Translations under genes and position numbers: made by a program
From: Hyphobacterium sp. CCMP332
Lineage (GTDB): Bacteria > Bacteroidota > Bacteroidia > Cytophagales > CCMP332
DNA: 64,000 bases
Direction: 5' to 3'
Assembly (NCBI GenBank): GCA_014323545.1
Contig: CP058647.1
Coordinates: forward strand, 1,208,501-1,272,500
Shown: positions 45,241 to 55,023 of the stretch, one piece after another
Layout of the letters: each line of letters starts with the position of its first letter
Position numbering within the stretch: the stretch's first letter is position 1
Notes under the pieces: model-generated
Database searches by the model: none
What the model saw: only the letters and a program-made list of their open reading frames with translations
Told to the model about the DNA's origin: nothing

Positions 45241-46527
45241 ATGAATTTCAATAGCTCCGCTGAATTCGCAAAAGAGCAAGATCAAAATGATCCGCTTCGC
45301 TCCTTTCGAAGTCAATTTCATATTCCGCAACACAAAGGCCAGGATACGGTCTATTTTACAGGCAACTCGCTGGGATTGCAACCCAAAAGCACCAAAAAAT
45401 ATATTGAAGAGGAGCTATCAGACTGGGCTGAACATGGTGTGGAAGGTCATTTTGATGTGTCTAAGCGTCCCTGGTTTCACTATCATAAATTTTCAAAAAA
45501 AGCACTGGCCAATCTTTTTGGAGCAAAGGAACTCGAAGTGGTTTCCATGAATAATCTAACAGGAAACCTACATTTAATGATGGTGAGTTTCTTCAGGCCT
45601 GAAGGAAAAAGAAACAAAATCATGATTGAGTCGGGAGCTTTTCCTTCTGATTATTATGCAGTGGAAAGTCAGCTTCGTTTTCATGGACTAAATCCCGAAG
45701 AACATCAAATTGAACTCAAGCCCAGATCAGGAGAATACACTTTGCGTACCGAAGACATTATTGCTTCAATCGAAAAACACGCAGATGAGCTGGCGCTGGT
45801 CATGTTTCCCGGAGTTCAATACTATACCGGCCAGTATTTTGATCTGGAAAAAATCACCAAAGCAGCGCATTCTGGTGGTGCAAAAGCCGGTTTTGATCTG
45901 GCGCATGCAGCAGGAAACCTACCCATGAAACTTCATGACTGGAATGTTGACTTTGCCGTCTGGTGCAGCTATAAATATCTGAATTCAGGTCCTGGAGGTA
46001 TATCAGGTATCTTTGTGCATGAAAAACACGCCGAGAATAAAGATCTCCCGCGCTTTGCCGGATGGTGGGGCTACAATGAGGAAAAGCGTTTTCAGATGAA
46101 ACCCGGTTTCGATCCAATGACCGGAGCTGATGGCTGGCAACTGAGCAACGTAAATGTGCTCACTTCTGCGGCTCATCTGGCTTCTCTCGAAATCTTTGAA
46201 GCAGCAGGAATAGAAAATCTCCGTAAAAAAAGCCTTCATCTGACAGCTTATACTGAATATCTTTTGGAAGATATCAATTCAGGTCTAAGTGAAAAACAGA
46301 TAGACATCATTACGCCAAAAGATCCCAATCAGAGAGGGGCGCAGCTATCATTGATAATGAAGCAAAATGGCAAAGCTATATTTGACTATTTAAGCAAAGA
46401 AGGCGTCATCGCGGACTGGCGTGAACCCGATGTCATCCGAATTGCACCTGCCCCTCTTTACAACAGCTATGACGATTCTTTTAAGTTTTATTCCATATTA
46501 AAGAAATATTACAATATTGGGAATTGA
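45241..46527 (+). CDS. kynU: Kynureninase
   Basis: A 428-residue PLP-dependent enzyme (aminotransferase fold I) that cleaves kynurenine or 3-hydroxykynurenine to anthranilate or 3-hydroxyanthranilate plus alanine. Motifs are FTGNSLGLQPKSTKKYIEEEL at the N-terminus, the PLP Asp in GAKAGFDLAHAAGN, and the Schiff-base Lys in WCSYKYLNSGPGG. It is of normal length. With kmo (47052) and the dioxygenase (38875) it covers kynurenine to quinolinate. A TTGGGAA/TTCCCAA hairpin overlaps the stop codon. Confidence 0.97.
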   Translation: MNFNSSAEFAKEQDQNDPLRSFRSQFHIPQHKGQDTVYFTGNSLGLQPKSTKKYIEEELSDWAEHGVEGHFDVSKRPWFHYHKFSKKALANLFGAKELEVVSMNNLTGNLHLMMVSFFRPEGKRNKIMIESGAFPSDYYAVESQLRFHGLNPEEHQIELKPRSGEYTLRTEDIIASIEKHADELALVMFPGVQYYTGQYFDLEKITKAAHSGGAKAGFDLAHAAGNLPMKLHDWNVDFAVWCSYKYLNSGPGGISGIFVHEKHAENKDLPRFAGWWGYNEEKRFQMKPGFDPMTGADGWQLSNVNVLTSAAHLASLEIFEAAGIENLRKKSLHLTAYTEYLLEDINSGLSEKQIDIITPKDPNQRGAQLSLIMKQNGKAIFDYLSKEGVIADWREPDVIRIAPAPLYNSYDDSFKFYSILKKYYNIGN

Positions 46528-46626
46528 TTTCCCAATTTGGGACATTTTATGAATCTTAAATACCGATTACAGTCTTGAATCGCTGTTGGACTCCTATTTG
46601 CCTTATACAGGTCAAAATAGAGAGTC

Positions 46627-47007
46627 ATGAAAAATCAAAAAATCGAAACCCTGCAAAATGAATTGGAAGTATTAACCAAACGATTCAATGATAACATGAA
46701 GAAAATTTCTTCTTTGCTGAAATTCACCAAAGATCAAGAGCATTTTTCTAATGGAATATCGGAAGTTACAAATATTGAAAAAGCAATTAATGAAAGATTA
46801 CTTCTTATAAAAGAGAACTTTCAGATCAATTGGGCAAGAGTGGATATAATCAGACAATTGAAAGATTCGCAAAACAAAATGTGTAGCATTGAGAGCTCAA
46901 AAAGAAATGCCATCTGTTCCGGTGACTTCTTTGAGAACTGGAAAGAAGATTACGAGAATAAGGGAGATTTCCTGATGGTAGAAATCATCGATATTTTAAA
47001 CAATTAA
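46627..47007 (+). CDS. Hypothetical helical protein between kynU and kmo
   Basis: 126 residues, unrecognised. It is mostly helical with a heptad-like first 45 residues (LQNELEVLTKRFNDNMKKISSLL). It contains two cysteines (CSIESSKRNAICSG) and ends in an acidic helix. There is no signal peptide or membrane segment. It sits between two kynurenine-pathway genes on the same strand, with about 45 bases to kmo, so co-transcription with kmo is likely. I assign no function. Codon use looks like its neighbours. Confidence 0.7.
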   Translation: MKNQKIETLQNELEVLTKRFNDNMKKISSLLKFTKDQEHFSNGISEVTNIEKAINERLLLIKENFQINWARVDIIRQLKDSQNKMCSIESSKRNAICSGDFFENWKEDYENKGDFLMVEIIDILNN

Positions 47008-47051
47008 GCATTTTAATTATTCTTATATTCAAGCTTAATTGAAATAAGAAT

Positions 47052-48428
47052 ATGCCCGAAAAAAATATCGTAATAGTAGGTGCAGGATTGGTTGGCTCTC
47101 TATTATCCCTGCTCCTATCAAAAAAAGGTTACAATATAGATGTTTATGAAAAAAGACCTGATATGCGAAAGTCAGGTGCCAAAGGAGGTAGATCAATCAA
47201 TCTTGCTTTGAGCGATCGCGGTTGGAAAGCCTTAAAAATGGCAGGAATAGCGGGAGCCATTGAGGAAATTGCAATTCCTATGAAAGGCCGATTAATGCAC
47301 AGCACGGATTCGGAGCTGACCTTTCAGGCCTATGGCAAAGAAGGGCAATCCATTTATTCTGTTTCACGAGCGAGACTAAATGAACTCTTAATGGAAGAAG
47401 CTGAAAAGATTGGCGTTCGTTACCATTTTGAACAGCAATGTGAAGACGTGGATAGCGAGAATGGCGTCATTAATTTTAGCGGCAGTTCCGGAAAGCCCAA
47501 AAAGATAAACGCAGATGTTATTTTCGGAACAGATGGGGCCTTTTCTGCTATTCGAACCAGCTTTCTGAAACGCGATCGCTTTACTTATTCCCAACAATAT
47601 TTAAGTCATGGCTATAAAGAGCTAGAAATTAAGCCTGATCGCAATGGCGAATTTCAAATGGAAGAGAATGTATTGCACATTTGGCCCAGAGGTGATTATA
47701 TGTTGATAGCGCTTCCCAACCCAGATAAAACATTTACATGCACCTTATTTTTCCCATTCGAAGGAGAACCGTCCTTTGCTTCGCTAAATTCAGATGAGGC
47801 GATTACAAAATTTTTTGAAACACAATTTCCGGATGCCAGAGACCTGATGCCCAATCTGCTTGAAATGTATAATAGCAATCCAACTTCCTCTTTGGTTACG
47901 GTTAAATGCTATCCCTGGGTATTTGACTCAAAAGTCTGTCTACTTGGAGATGCTTCTCATGCCATAGTTCCCTTTTACGGACAGGGAATGAATTCGGGTT
48001 TTGAGGATTGCAGTGTATTGATGCAAATTCTGGAAAATAATAAAAATGATAATTGGGCTCTAATACTCGATAAATTTCAAAAGAGCAGAAAACCAGATGC
48101 CGATGGCATTTCAGAATTGGCATTACAGAATTTCATAGAAATGAGAGACTCCGTAGCCAACAAAGACTTTTTGCTCCAGAAAAAAATTGAAGCAAGAATA
48201 AACGATCTTTACCCCAACAAATGGATGCCTCTTTATTCCATGGTTACATTTAGCCATAAACCCTATGCAGAAGCGCTGGCAAAAGGCCGTTTCCAGGACC
48301 GGTTAATGAAAGAAGTATTAGGAATTGAAGGAATTGAAGAAGAATACCTAAAAGAAAGTTTTAAGGAGTTAATACGTCCATTTGTTGAAAGAAATGCGAA
48401 TTTTAAAATGGCAGACAAAAAGAAATAG
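47052..48428 (+). CDS. kmo: Kynurenine 3-monooxygenase
   Basis: A 458-residue FAD-dependent hydroxylase that makes 3-hydroxykynurenine from kynurenine with NADPH and O2. It has the FAD site IVGAGLVGSLLSLLLSKKG (residues 7-25), the family-specific GGRSINLALSDRG, the DG motif (FGTDGAFSAIR) and the second FAD motif CLLGDASHAIVPFYGQGMNSGFEDC. A C-terminal helical stretch resembles the membrane-associated tail. It starts an apparent operon with the genes at 48435-54011, although their functions differ. Confidence 0.97.
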   Translation: MPEKNIVIVGAGLVGSLLSLLLSKKGYNIDVYEKRPDMRKSGAKGGRSINLALSDRGWKALKMAGIAGAIEEIAIPMKGRLMHSTDSELTFQAYGKEGQSIYSVSRARLNELLMEEAEKIGVRYHFEQQCEDVDSENGVINFSGSSGKPKKINADVIFGTDGAFSAIRTSFLKRDRFTYSQQYLSHGYKELEIKPDRNGEFQMEENVLHIWPRGDYMLIALPNPDKTFTCTLFFPFEGEPSFASLNSDEAITKFFETQFPDARDLMPNLLEMYNSNPTSSLVTVKCYPWVFDSKVCLLGDASHAIVPFYGQGMNSGFEDCSVLMQILENNKNDNWALILDKFQKSRKPDADGISELALQNFIEMRDSVANKDFLLQKKIEARINDLYPNKWMPLYSMVTFSHKPYAEALAKGRFQDRLMKEVLGIEGIEEEYLKESFKELIRPFVERNANFKMADKKK

Positions 48429-48434
48429 CGTAAA

Positions 48435-49349
48435 ATGGCAAAACACATTTTAATAAGTGGTGGTACGGGAATGCTGGGAGGTGCATTGACAAATGCCTTA
48501 CAGGATGAGGGTTATGAGGTTGCCTATTTGAGCCGAAGTAAAGGATTGCACGATGGTATTAGAAAATATCGTTGGGATATCGACAAAGCCTACATCGATC
48601 CCGAAGCTCTGCATTGGGCGGATGCCATAATTCATTTGGCCGGTGCCGGAGTTGCCGATAAGCGCTGGTCTCAGAAAAGAAAAAAGGTAATCCTCGAAAG
48701 TCGAACAAAATCGACAAGACTGCTTTACAATGAACTGAAAAAAGACAATTACAATATCAAACATGTAATTTCAGCATCGGCCGTTGGATATTATGGTTTT
48801 GGCGGACCTGATAAGGTATTTAAAGAAGATGATCCTCCCGGTAGCGATTTTCTTGCTACAGTCACCGAAAAGTGGGAAGAGGAATCCAAAAATATATCCG
48901 AGCTCAAATTAAAACATACCAGACTGCGGATCGGTGTGGTATTGACTCAAAAAGGTGGCGCTTTTAAAAAATTAAAACAACCCATTTTTTATGGAATCGG
49001 CTCTCCTTTGGGAAGCGGCAAACAAATGGTTTCGTGGATTCATCTCGATGACCTTATCAACATATTTATACATGTGATGAACAAAGACCTTTACGGTGTG
49101 TATAATGCTGTGGCTCCCGAACCCGTCAGTAATGAAAAATTCACTAAGGTTACCGCGCGAATGATGCGCCGCGGGGTGTACCTCCCTAATGTACCTGAAT
49201 TTGTCCTGCGACTCATGTTTGGAGAAATGGCCGATATAATACTCAAAGGCTCGGTTGTATCTTCAGAAAAAATAATGCGGACAGGTTTTAAATTTAAACA
49301 CCCCAATATTTCCGATGCCGTTTATGATATACTTGTAAGAAGGGTTTGA
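48435..49349 (+). CDS. TIGR01777-type epimerase-like protein
   Basis: A 304-residue extended SDR of the SulA/YfcH (TIGR01777) group. The Rossmann start is ISGGTGMLGGAL, then DAIIHLAGAGVADKRWS, SASAVGYYG with the catalytic Tyr, and the C-terminal DUF1731 region (about 255-304) with the PxxxLRLMFGEMADIIL-like segment. The biochemical role in bacteria is not established. It starts six bases after the kmo stop. Confidence 0.93.
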   Translation: MAKHILISGGTGMLGGALTNALQDEGYEVAYLSRSKGLHDGIRKYRWDIDKAYIDPEALHWADAIIHLAGAGVADKRWSQKRKKVILESRTKSTRLLYNELKKDNYNIKHVISASAVGYYGFGGPDKVFKEDDPPGSDFLATVTEKWEEESKNISELKLKHTRLRIGVVLTQKGGAFKKLKQPIFYGIGSPLGSGKQMVSWIHLDDLINIFIHVMNKDLYGVYNAVAPEPVSNEKFTKVTARMMRRGVYLPNVPEFVLRLMFGEMADIILKGSVVSSEKIMRTGFKFKHPNISDAVYDILVRRV

Positions 49350-49397
49350 GCAAATATTTCATTTTTTATATCAATTTTGCAATGCAATAAAATTTCT

Positions 49398-50135
49398 ATG
49401 GATACAGAGAACAGAGACGACAATATTGAAAAAGAAGTAGAAGATAAAATCAGACGTGCTTTTAAAGACAGAGACTGGAGTGAAATAAAAAGCGAAGATT
49501 CCTGGGCAATTTTTAAAATCATGTCCGAAATGGTTGAAGGTTTTCAAAAGTTATCTAAAATTGGCCCTTGTGTTACCATTTTTGGTTCTGCTAGAACAAA
49601 GCCTGACAATCCCTATTACAAAGCCGCTGAAAATATTGCTGCCAAGCTCGTTCGACACGGTTATGGAGTTATAACCGGTGGTGGGCCCGGTATTATGGAG
49701 GCCGGTAATAAAGGTGCAAAATCTGAAAATGGTAAGTCGGTGGGATTAAATATAGAATTGCCTTTTGAACAGGGGAGTAATATCTATATCAATCCCGATA
49801 AACTGATCACATTTGATTATTTCTTTGTGAGAAAGGTAATGTTTGTAAAATATTCTCAGGGATTTGTAGTGATGCCCGGTGGCCTGGGAACCATGGATGA
49901 ATTTTTTGAAGCCCTCACCCTGATTCAAACAAAAAAAATCGGTCGCTTTCCAATCGTACTTTACGGCAAAGACTATTGGGGAGGCATGATCGACTGGCTC
50001 AAGGAGGTAGTCTTAAAAGAGAAAAACATTAATGTCGAGGACCTCAACCTTTTTAATCTTGTAGATGATGAAACCGAAGCAGTAAAGGTAATTGACGAAT
50101 TTTATTCTAAATACCTTTTATCGCCGAATTTTTAA
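49398..50135 (+). CDS. LOG-family (TIGR00730) phosphoribohydrolase-type protein
   Basis: 245 residues. The lysine-decarboxylase-like Rossmann fold carries the family motifs ITGGGPGIMEAGNKGA and VVMPGGLGTMDEFFE, with the RKVMFVKYS segment between them. Characterised LOG proteins release free base from nucleoside monophosphates (cytokinin activation in plants); the bacterial substrate is probably AMP or a similar nucleotide. I chose the ATG at 49398 over an upstream TTG. Its stop TAA overlaps the next ATG by one base. Confidence 0.92.
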   Translation: MDTENRDDNIEKEVEDKIRRAFKDRDWSEIKSEDSWAIFKIMSEMVEGFQKLSKIGPCVTIFGSARTKPDNPYYKAAENIAAKLVRHGYGVITGGGPGIMEAGNKGAKSENGKSVGLNIELPFEQGSNIYINPDKLITFDYFFVRKVMFVKYSQGFVVMPGGLGTMDEFFEALTLIQTKKIGRFPIVLYGKDYWGGMIDWLKEVVLKEKNINVEDLNLFNLVDDETEAVKVIDEFYSKYLLSPNF

Positions 50136-51151
50136 TGAAGGCCAATTTAAAATTTGTATTACTATCGCTAGTTATCGTTTCCATACCCTTTCTGTGGTAT
50201 CTTAAAATTCCGGGTATTCCATTTGGAAACACTAACCAAACTGAGAAAAAGCAGGATACTGTAGCACTTGATCAGGTCGTAAGAAATCCTTTTGTTCCAA
50301 AAAAGGTCTTCTTCGCAGGAGAAGAGGTGCCGATCTGGATTCCGGAAGTCAAGGAACGACTTGAAAATGAACTCATCATTAATTCGCATTGGCATTCCAA
50401 TACCATGACTTTAATGAAAAAAGCTCCGCGTTGGTTTCCGATTTTCGAAAGCATATTTGACAGCATGGGAGTGCCGGAGGATTTTAAATATGTAAGCCTG
50501 GTAGAATCGCGCTTGCAGCTCGAGGAATCGCCGGTGGGTGCAGCAGGTCTATGGCATCTTATGCCTATTTCCGCCAAAGAATACGGCTTGTATGTGGACG
50601 AAGAAGTAGATGAGCGTTATGATCCGGTGAAATCAACGAAAGTTGCAGCTAAATATATTTTGAAGGCAAAAAATAAGTTTGGTTCATGGACCAATGCCGC
50701 AGCCTCTTATAACCGCGGCATGTCGGGTTTTGCCAGGGCCATAGAGCATCAGCGTGTCAATAATTTCTATGATCTGAAAATGAATTCAGAAACTGCCCGG
50801 TATGTATTCAGAATTATAGCGGTAAAAATGATTTTTGAGAATCCCGAGCGTTATGGATTTTATCTTGAGCCTGAAGACTATTACCAAGCCTGGGAGACCA
50901 AAACCATAGAGGTGGATTCCACAGTTAATGACTGGGCAGAATTTGCCCTTGAGCATGGGACCATTTATAAATATGTAAGACTGTACAATCCATGGATTCA
51001 GGAGAAATATTTAAAAAATAAGAAGCGTAGAAAGTACAAGGTTCAGATTCCAAAAGAAACTTTAAGCTATTCAGAACCATTAACAGATTCGGATATTATT
51101 ATAGTAGATTCCCTTATGGAATCAGAGGATGAATTAGACAAGCAGGAATAA
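50135..51151 (+). CDS. Lytic transglycosylase (GH23, MltD-like)
   Basis: 338 residues. An N-terminal membrane anchor (about 5-27) is followed by an SLT domain (about 100-225) with the catalytic Glu in SLVESRLQ, GAAGLWHLMPISAKEYG, and AAASYNRGMSGF. A C-terminal strand region (about 270-338) resembles MltD but is too short for typical LysM repeats. It cleaves glycan strands to give 1,6-anhydro-MurNAc ends, the substrate class of the AnmK encoded at 31985. It follows the LOG gene with a one-base overlap. Confidence 0.92.
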   Translation: MKANLKFVLLSLVIVSIPFLWYLKIPGIPFGNTNQTEKKQDTVALDQVVRNPFVPKKVFFAGEEVPIWIPEVKERLENELIINSHWHSNTMTLMKKAPRWFPIFESIFDSMGVPEDFKYVSLVESRLQLEESPVGAAGLWHLMPISAKEYGLYVDEEVDERYDPVKSTKVAAKYILKAKNKFGSWTNAAASYNRGMSGFARAIEHQRVNNFYDLKMNSETARYVFRIIAVKMIFENPERYGFYLEPEDYYQAWETKTIEVDSTVNDWAEFALEHGTIYKYVRLYNPWIQEKYLKNKKRRKYKVQIPKETLSYSEPLTDSDIIIVDSLMESEDELDKQE

Positions 51152-51152
51152 T

Positions 51153-54011
51153 TTGGCGGAAACAGTAAAAAAAGGAGAGGTAGAGGATTTACCTATCGAC
51201 CTGACAGGTTATGAGTTTATTGAAGTTTTTGGTGCAAGGGAACACAATCTCAAAAACATCGATGTTTTCATTCCGAGAAACAAACTTATTGTAATCACAG
51301 GAATCAGCGGTAGCGGCAAGTCTTCGCTTGCATTTGACACGATCTATGCTGAAGGCCAGAGACGGTATATGGAAAGTTTTTCGGCCTATGCCCGCTCTTT
51401 TATCGGCGATATGGAAAGACCCGATGTCGATAAAATAAATGGCCTTTCCCCTGTAATTTCCATCGAGCAAAAAACAACTTCCAGAAACCCGCGATCCACT
51501 GTTGGCACTCTTACCGAAATTTATGATTTTCTCAGATTGCTATATGCAAGGGCCGGAATAGCTTATTCTTATCTCAGCGGTGAAAAAATGACACGCCAAA
51601 CTGAAGAACAGATTCTGGACACTGTTCTCGACAAATTCAAGGATCAAAAAATAATCCTCCTGGCCCCCATTGTGAAGGGAAGAAAAGGACATTACCGGGA
51701 GCTTTTTCAACAATTGAGAAAATCGGGTTATACCAAAGTGAGAGTCAACGGAGAGGTATTGGATATCGAACCTAAAATGCAACTCGACCGCTATAAAACG
51801 CATGATATTGAATTGGTGGTCGATCGGCTGATTGCAAAAAAAGACGATAAATTTAGAATTTCACAAAGTCTGCAAACGGCGATGAAACAAGGCAAGGGTG
51901 TGATTTATGTATTGGATCAGGAAGATAAAAGTCATGCCTTTTCAAAATATTTAATGGATCCAAAAACGGGCCTGAGTTATGACGAACCCGCACCGAATAC
52001 ATTTTCTTTTAATTCTCCTTACGGCGCTTGTCCAAAATGCAATGGACTGGGTCAAATTGAAGAAATAACCAAGGAAAGTATTATTCCGGATGACAATCTA
52101 AGCATGAGCCGAGGTGCCATTGCACCACTTGGAGAATACAGGGATATCTGGATCTTTAAAAAAATAGAATCCATATTAAAGAATTACGATTTGAGTCTTT
52201 CCACACCGGTCAAAAAGATTCCGGAAGATATTCTCGACAAAATTCTATTTGGAACGGATGGCAAAATAGAGGTTCCCTCTGTGAAATATCCCGGTTCTAC
52301 CTGGAAAGTTCGTTTTGGTGGAATTATCAATTTCCTTGAAGAGCAGAAAGACGCGGGGTCTGAAAAAACACAGAAATGGGTTCAGGATTTTGTGCAGAAA
52401 AGCATTTGCCCCGAATGCAATGGTGGGAGATTAAAGGCCGAAGCCCTTCATTATAAAATCCACGATAAAAACATCTCAGAACTTGCCCAAATGGATATCG
52501 GGCATTTAAAAGAGTGGTTTGAAAATATTGAAGAAAAATTAAGTGAAAACCAAAATATAATTGCCAAAGAAGTTCTGAAAGAAATTAGAAAAAGAATTGG
52601 CTTTCTCAGCGATGTCGGTCTTGAATACCTAACGCTGGACAGACAATTAAAAACACTTTCCGGTGGTGAATCTCAAAGAATAAGACTGGCAACTCAAATC
52701 GGAACTCAGCTGGTCGGAGTGCTATATATTTTGGACGAACCGAGCATAGGTTTGCATCAACGCGACAATCAAAAACTCATTGATGCCTTAAAATCGCTCA
52801 GAGATATTGGAAACACAGTGATTGTAGTAGAACATGACCGCGACATGATGCTGGCATCAGATTATATTCTGGATCTCGGTCCAGGTGCGGGCCGTCATGG
52901 AGGAAAAGTTGTTTCCAAGGGTCATCCCAAGGAATTGATAAGCATGAAAAGCCTAACCGCCGATTACCTCAATCATAAATTGGTGATCGATGTACCAAAG
53001 GAAAGAAGAAAAGGCAGTGGTAAAAAGATTACGTTAAAAGGAGCCAAAGGGAATAATTTAAAGTCCATTAATCTTGATTTTCCACTTGGGAAAATGATTT
53101 TAGTGACCGGGGTTTCAGGCAGCGGAAAATCTACATTGATTCACGATACTTTTTATCCTATTCTTAATAGACACATCTATAAATCGCACAGAGAACCACT
53201 GGCTTATAAAAGTATTGATGGCTTGGAGCATATCGACAAAGTCATTGAGGTGGATCAATCGCCGATCGGCAGGACGCCCAGATCCAATCCCGCTACTTAT
53301 ACCGGAGCATTTACGGATGTGAGAGCTCTTTTTTCACAACTGCCGGAAGCCAAAATACGCGGTTATAAACCCGGAAGATTTTCTTTTAATGTAAAAGGCG
53401 GAAGGTGCGAAACCTGCCAGGGCGGAGGGATGAAACTCATCGAAATGGATTTTCTTCCTGATGTATTGGTGCCTTGTGAAGAATGTAAGGGAAAAAGATA
53501 TAATAGGGAGACCCTTGAGGTAAGGTTTAAGGGAAAATCCATATCTGACGTTTTGGATATGACAGTGAGTCAGGCCGTAGAATTCTTTGAAAATCAACCC
53601 AGAATTTTGCGAAGAATTAAAACCCTGGAAGAAGTTGGTTTGGGTTATATCACCTTAGGGCAGCATGCTACTACTCTTTCCGGTGGGGAAGCACAAAGGG
53701 TAAAATTGGCTACGGAATTATCTAAAAAGGATACGGGGAAAACCTTTTACATATTGGATGAACCCACCACAGGACTTCATTTTCAGGACATTCAAATGCT
53801 TTTAACCGTATTAAATAAATTGGTGGATAAAGGAAACACCGTCCTTGTGGTAGAACACAATATGGATGTTATCAAAGTGGCAGATCATATCATTGACCTA
53901 GGGCCTGAAGGTGGACAAGAAGGAGGTTATGTTATTGCCGAGGGAAGTCCTGAAAAGGTAGCTAAGGTTAAAAAGAGCTATACGGCTAAATTTCTCAAGG
54001 AAGAGTTGTAA
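51153..54011 (+). CDS. uvrA: Excinuclease ABC subunit A
   Basis: 952 residues. There are two ABC ATPase halves with Walker A GISGSGKSSL (near residue 45) and GVSGSGKSTL (near 650), signatures TLSGGESQRIRL and TLSGGEAQRVKL, and zinc sites (ACPKCNGLG...CPECNGG, and CETCQGGG...CEECKGKRY). UvrA dimers detect bulky DNA damage and load UvrB. The start is a TTG (51153), one base after the transglycosylase stop, so it is the last gene of the run. A strong terminator follows. Confidence 0.98.
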   Translation: MAETVKKGEVEDLPIDLTGYEFIEVFGAREHNLKNIDVFIPRNKLIVITGISGSGKSSLAFDTIYAEGQRRYMESFSAYARSFIGDMERPDVDKINGLSPVISIEQKTTSRNPRSTVGTLTEIYDFLRLLYARAGIAYSYLSGEKMTRQTEEQILDTVLDKFKDQKIILLAPIVKGRKGHYRELFQQLRKSGYTKVRVNGEVLDIEPKMQLDRYKTHDIELVVDRLIAKKDDKFRISQSLQTAMKQGKGVIYVLDQEDKSHAFSKYLMDPKTGLSYDEPAPNTFSFNSPYGACPKCNGLGQIEEITKESIIPDDNLSMSRGAIAPLGEYRDIWIFKKIESILKNYDLSLSTPVKKIPEDILDKILFGTDGKIEVPSVKYPGSTWKVRFGGIINFLEEQKDAGSEKTQKWVQDFVQKSICPECNGGRLKAEALHYKIHDKNISELAQMDIGHLKEWFENIEEKLSENQNIIAKEVLKEIRKRIGFLSDVGLEYLTLDRQLKTLSGGESQRIRLATQIGTQLVGVLYILDEPSIGLHQRDNQKLIDALKSLRDIGNTVIVVEHDRDMMLASDYILDLGPGAGRHGGKVVSKGHPKELISMKSLTADYLNHKLVIDVPKERRKGSGKKITLKGAKGNNLKSINLDFPLGKMILVTGVSGSGKSTLIHDTFYPILNRHIYKSHREPLAYKSIDGLEHIDKVIEVDQSPIGRTPRSNPATYTGAFTDVRALFSQLPEAKIRGYKPGRFSFNVKGGRCETCQGGGMKLIEMDFLPDVLVPCEECKGKRYNRETLEVRFKGKSISDVLDMTVSQAVEFFENQPRILRRIKTLEEVGLGYITLGQHATTLSGGEAQRVKLATELSKKDTGKTFYILDEPTTGLHFQDIQMLLTVLNKLVDKGNTVLVVEHNMDVIKVADHIIDLGPEGGQEGGYVIAEGSPEKVAKVKKSYTAKFLKEEL

Positions 54012-54017
54012 ACAAGA

Positions 54018-54044
54018 AAGGCTGGTTCAAAAAACCAGCCTTTA
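54018..54044 (+). terminator. Terminator after uvrA
   Basis: AAAGGCTGGTT (54018-54028) pairs perfectly with AACCAGCCTTT (54034-54044) around CAAAA. The T-tract is short (CTTTACTAAA), but the stem is strong. Confidence 0.75.
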
Positions 54045-54351
54045 CTAAAATTGATGTATATGTTGAGAAAACTACTACTAAATTGCTCTTTCAAAATTCG
54101 TTTATCCTAATCTAGCCTATTGCTTTTTCAGATAACGAAATCTTTAATTTTTTTATTGTCGGATTAATCTTTTGGTAATAAACCTGAAATCGGTTATTAA
54201 AAAGTATTAATTCGACCTCCACTTTTTATTCAGCAATACTCGTGCCAAATTTTTGTAATTGTTTTAAGAACGGGGAATAAATTCAAATATTATAGGCCAA
54301 ATAAATATTTGTATTGATAACGTACGAATTTGTCCGAATACGTACGAAGAT
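54045..54351. other. Gene-free stretch between uvrA and the GDSL gene
   Basis: About 300 AT-rich bases between convergent genes, with no coding frame I support. Near the right end CGTACGAA occurs twice, at 54321-54328 and 54341-54348, exactly 20 bases apart, and each contains the palindrome CGTACG. The remainder shows nothing recognisable. Confidence 0.5.
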
Positions 54352-55023
54352 TTACTTTTTCAGAATAACACTGGCATAGGGGAAAATTACTTCCTCCCAT
54401 CTTAAATAGGTTTTTGCTGAGGGGTGCAGATTATCAGCGGCTACTAACTCTGGCTTATCCTCCATTTCTTTAGAAACGGAAAATAAATCCACAACCTGAA
54501 GATTTCTCGCTTTGGCATGTTTGGATATTATCTTATTGAATTCTTCCAATCCAGCCGAAATATCTCTCCCCTTACTGTATTTGGGGCCATCCGGAGTTAC
54601 TGAAAAATCGGGAATATTGACTATCAAAACTTTTGAAGGGTCTTTCAAGCGATTCTGTACATGATTCAATATCAATTCAAAATTTTTAGAAAATTGTTCT
54701 GCACTGACTTCCTGAACCCAGTCATTTACACCAATCAAGATTGTCACAAAATTAGCATTAGAAGAATCGAAAATGGGCAATTCTTTGTCAATTAAATCCT
54801 GTGTTGTCCAGCCGGTAACCGAAGGGTTTGCGATCAGTTCTATATCGACGCCTTCTTTTTTTAAGTTGGATACCATGATTGAGGGCCATGATTTATCGGG
54901 ACTGGTGCCTTCTCCAATGGTATAGGAATCTCCCAGTGCAACATATCTGATGGGATCATTTTGTGCCATAATATTTAGCTTAGTAATTGCAATTATAAAA
55001 AGAGCTAGTATTAGTTTTTCCAT
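54352..55023 (-). CDS. SGNH/GDSL-family hydrolase, exported
   Basis: 223 residues. There is a signal peptide (about 1-20, ending NIMAQ), then an SGNH esterase domain. Block I is ALGDSYTIGEG with the catalytic Ser, the Gly block is NPSVTGWTTQDL, block III is ILIGVNDW with Asn, and block V is DNLHPSAKTY with Asp and His. It probably hydrolyses an acyl ester of lipid or polysaccharide in the periplasm. It overlaps the threonine aldolase stop by 13 bases, and is third in a minus-strand run with that gene and an exported coiled-coil protein. Confidence 0.93.
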   Translation of the reverse strand: MEKLILALFIIAITKLNIMAQNDPIRYVALGDSYTIGEGTSPDKSWPSIMVSNLKKEGVDIELIANPSVTGWTTQDLIDKELPIFDSSNANFVTILIGVNDWVQEVSAEQFSKNFELILNHVQNRLKDPSKVLIVNIPDFSVTPDGPKYSKGRDISAGLEEFNKIISKHAKARNLQVVDLFSVSKEMEDKPELVAADNLHPSAKTYLRWEEVIFPYASVILKK

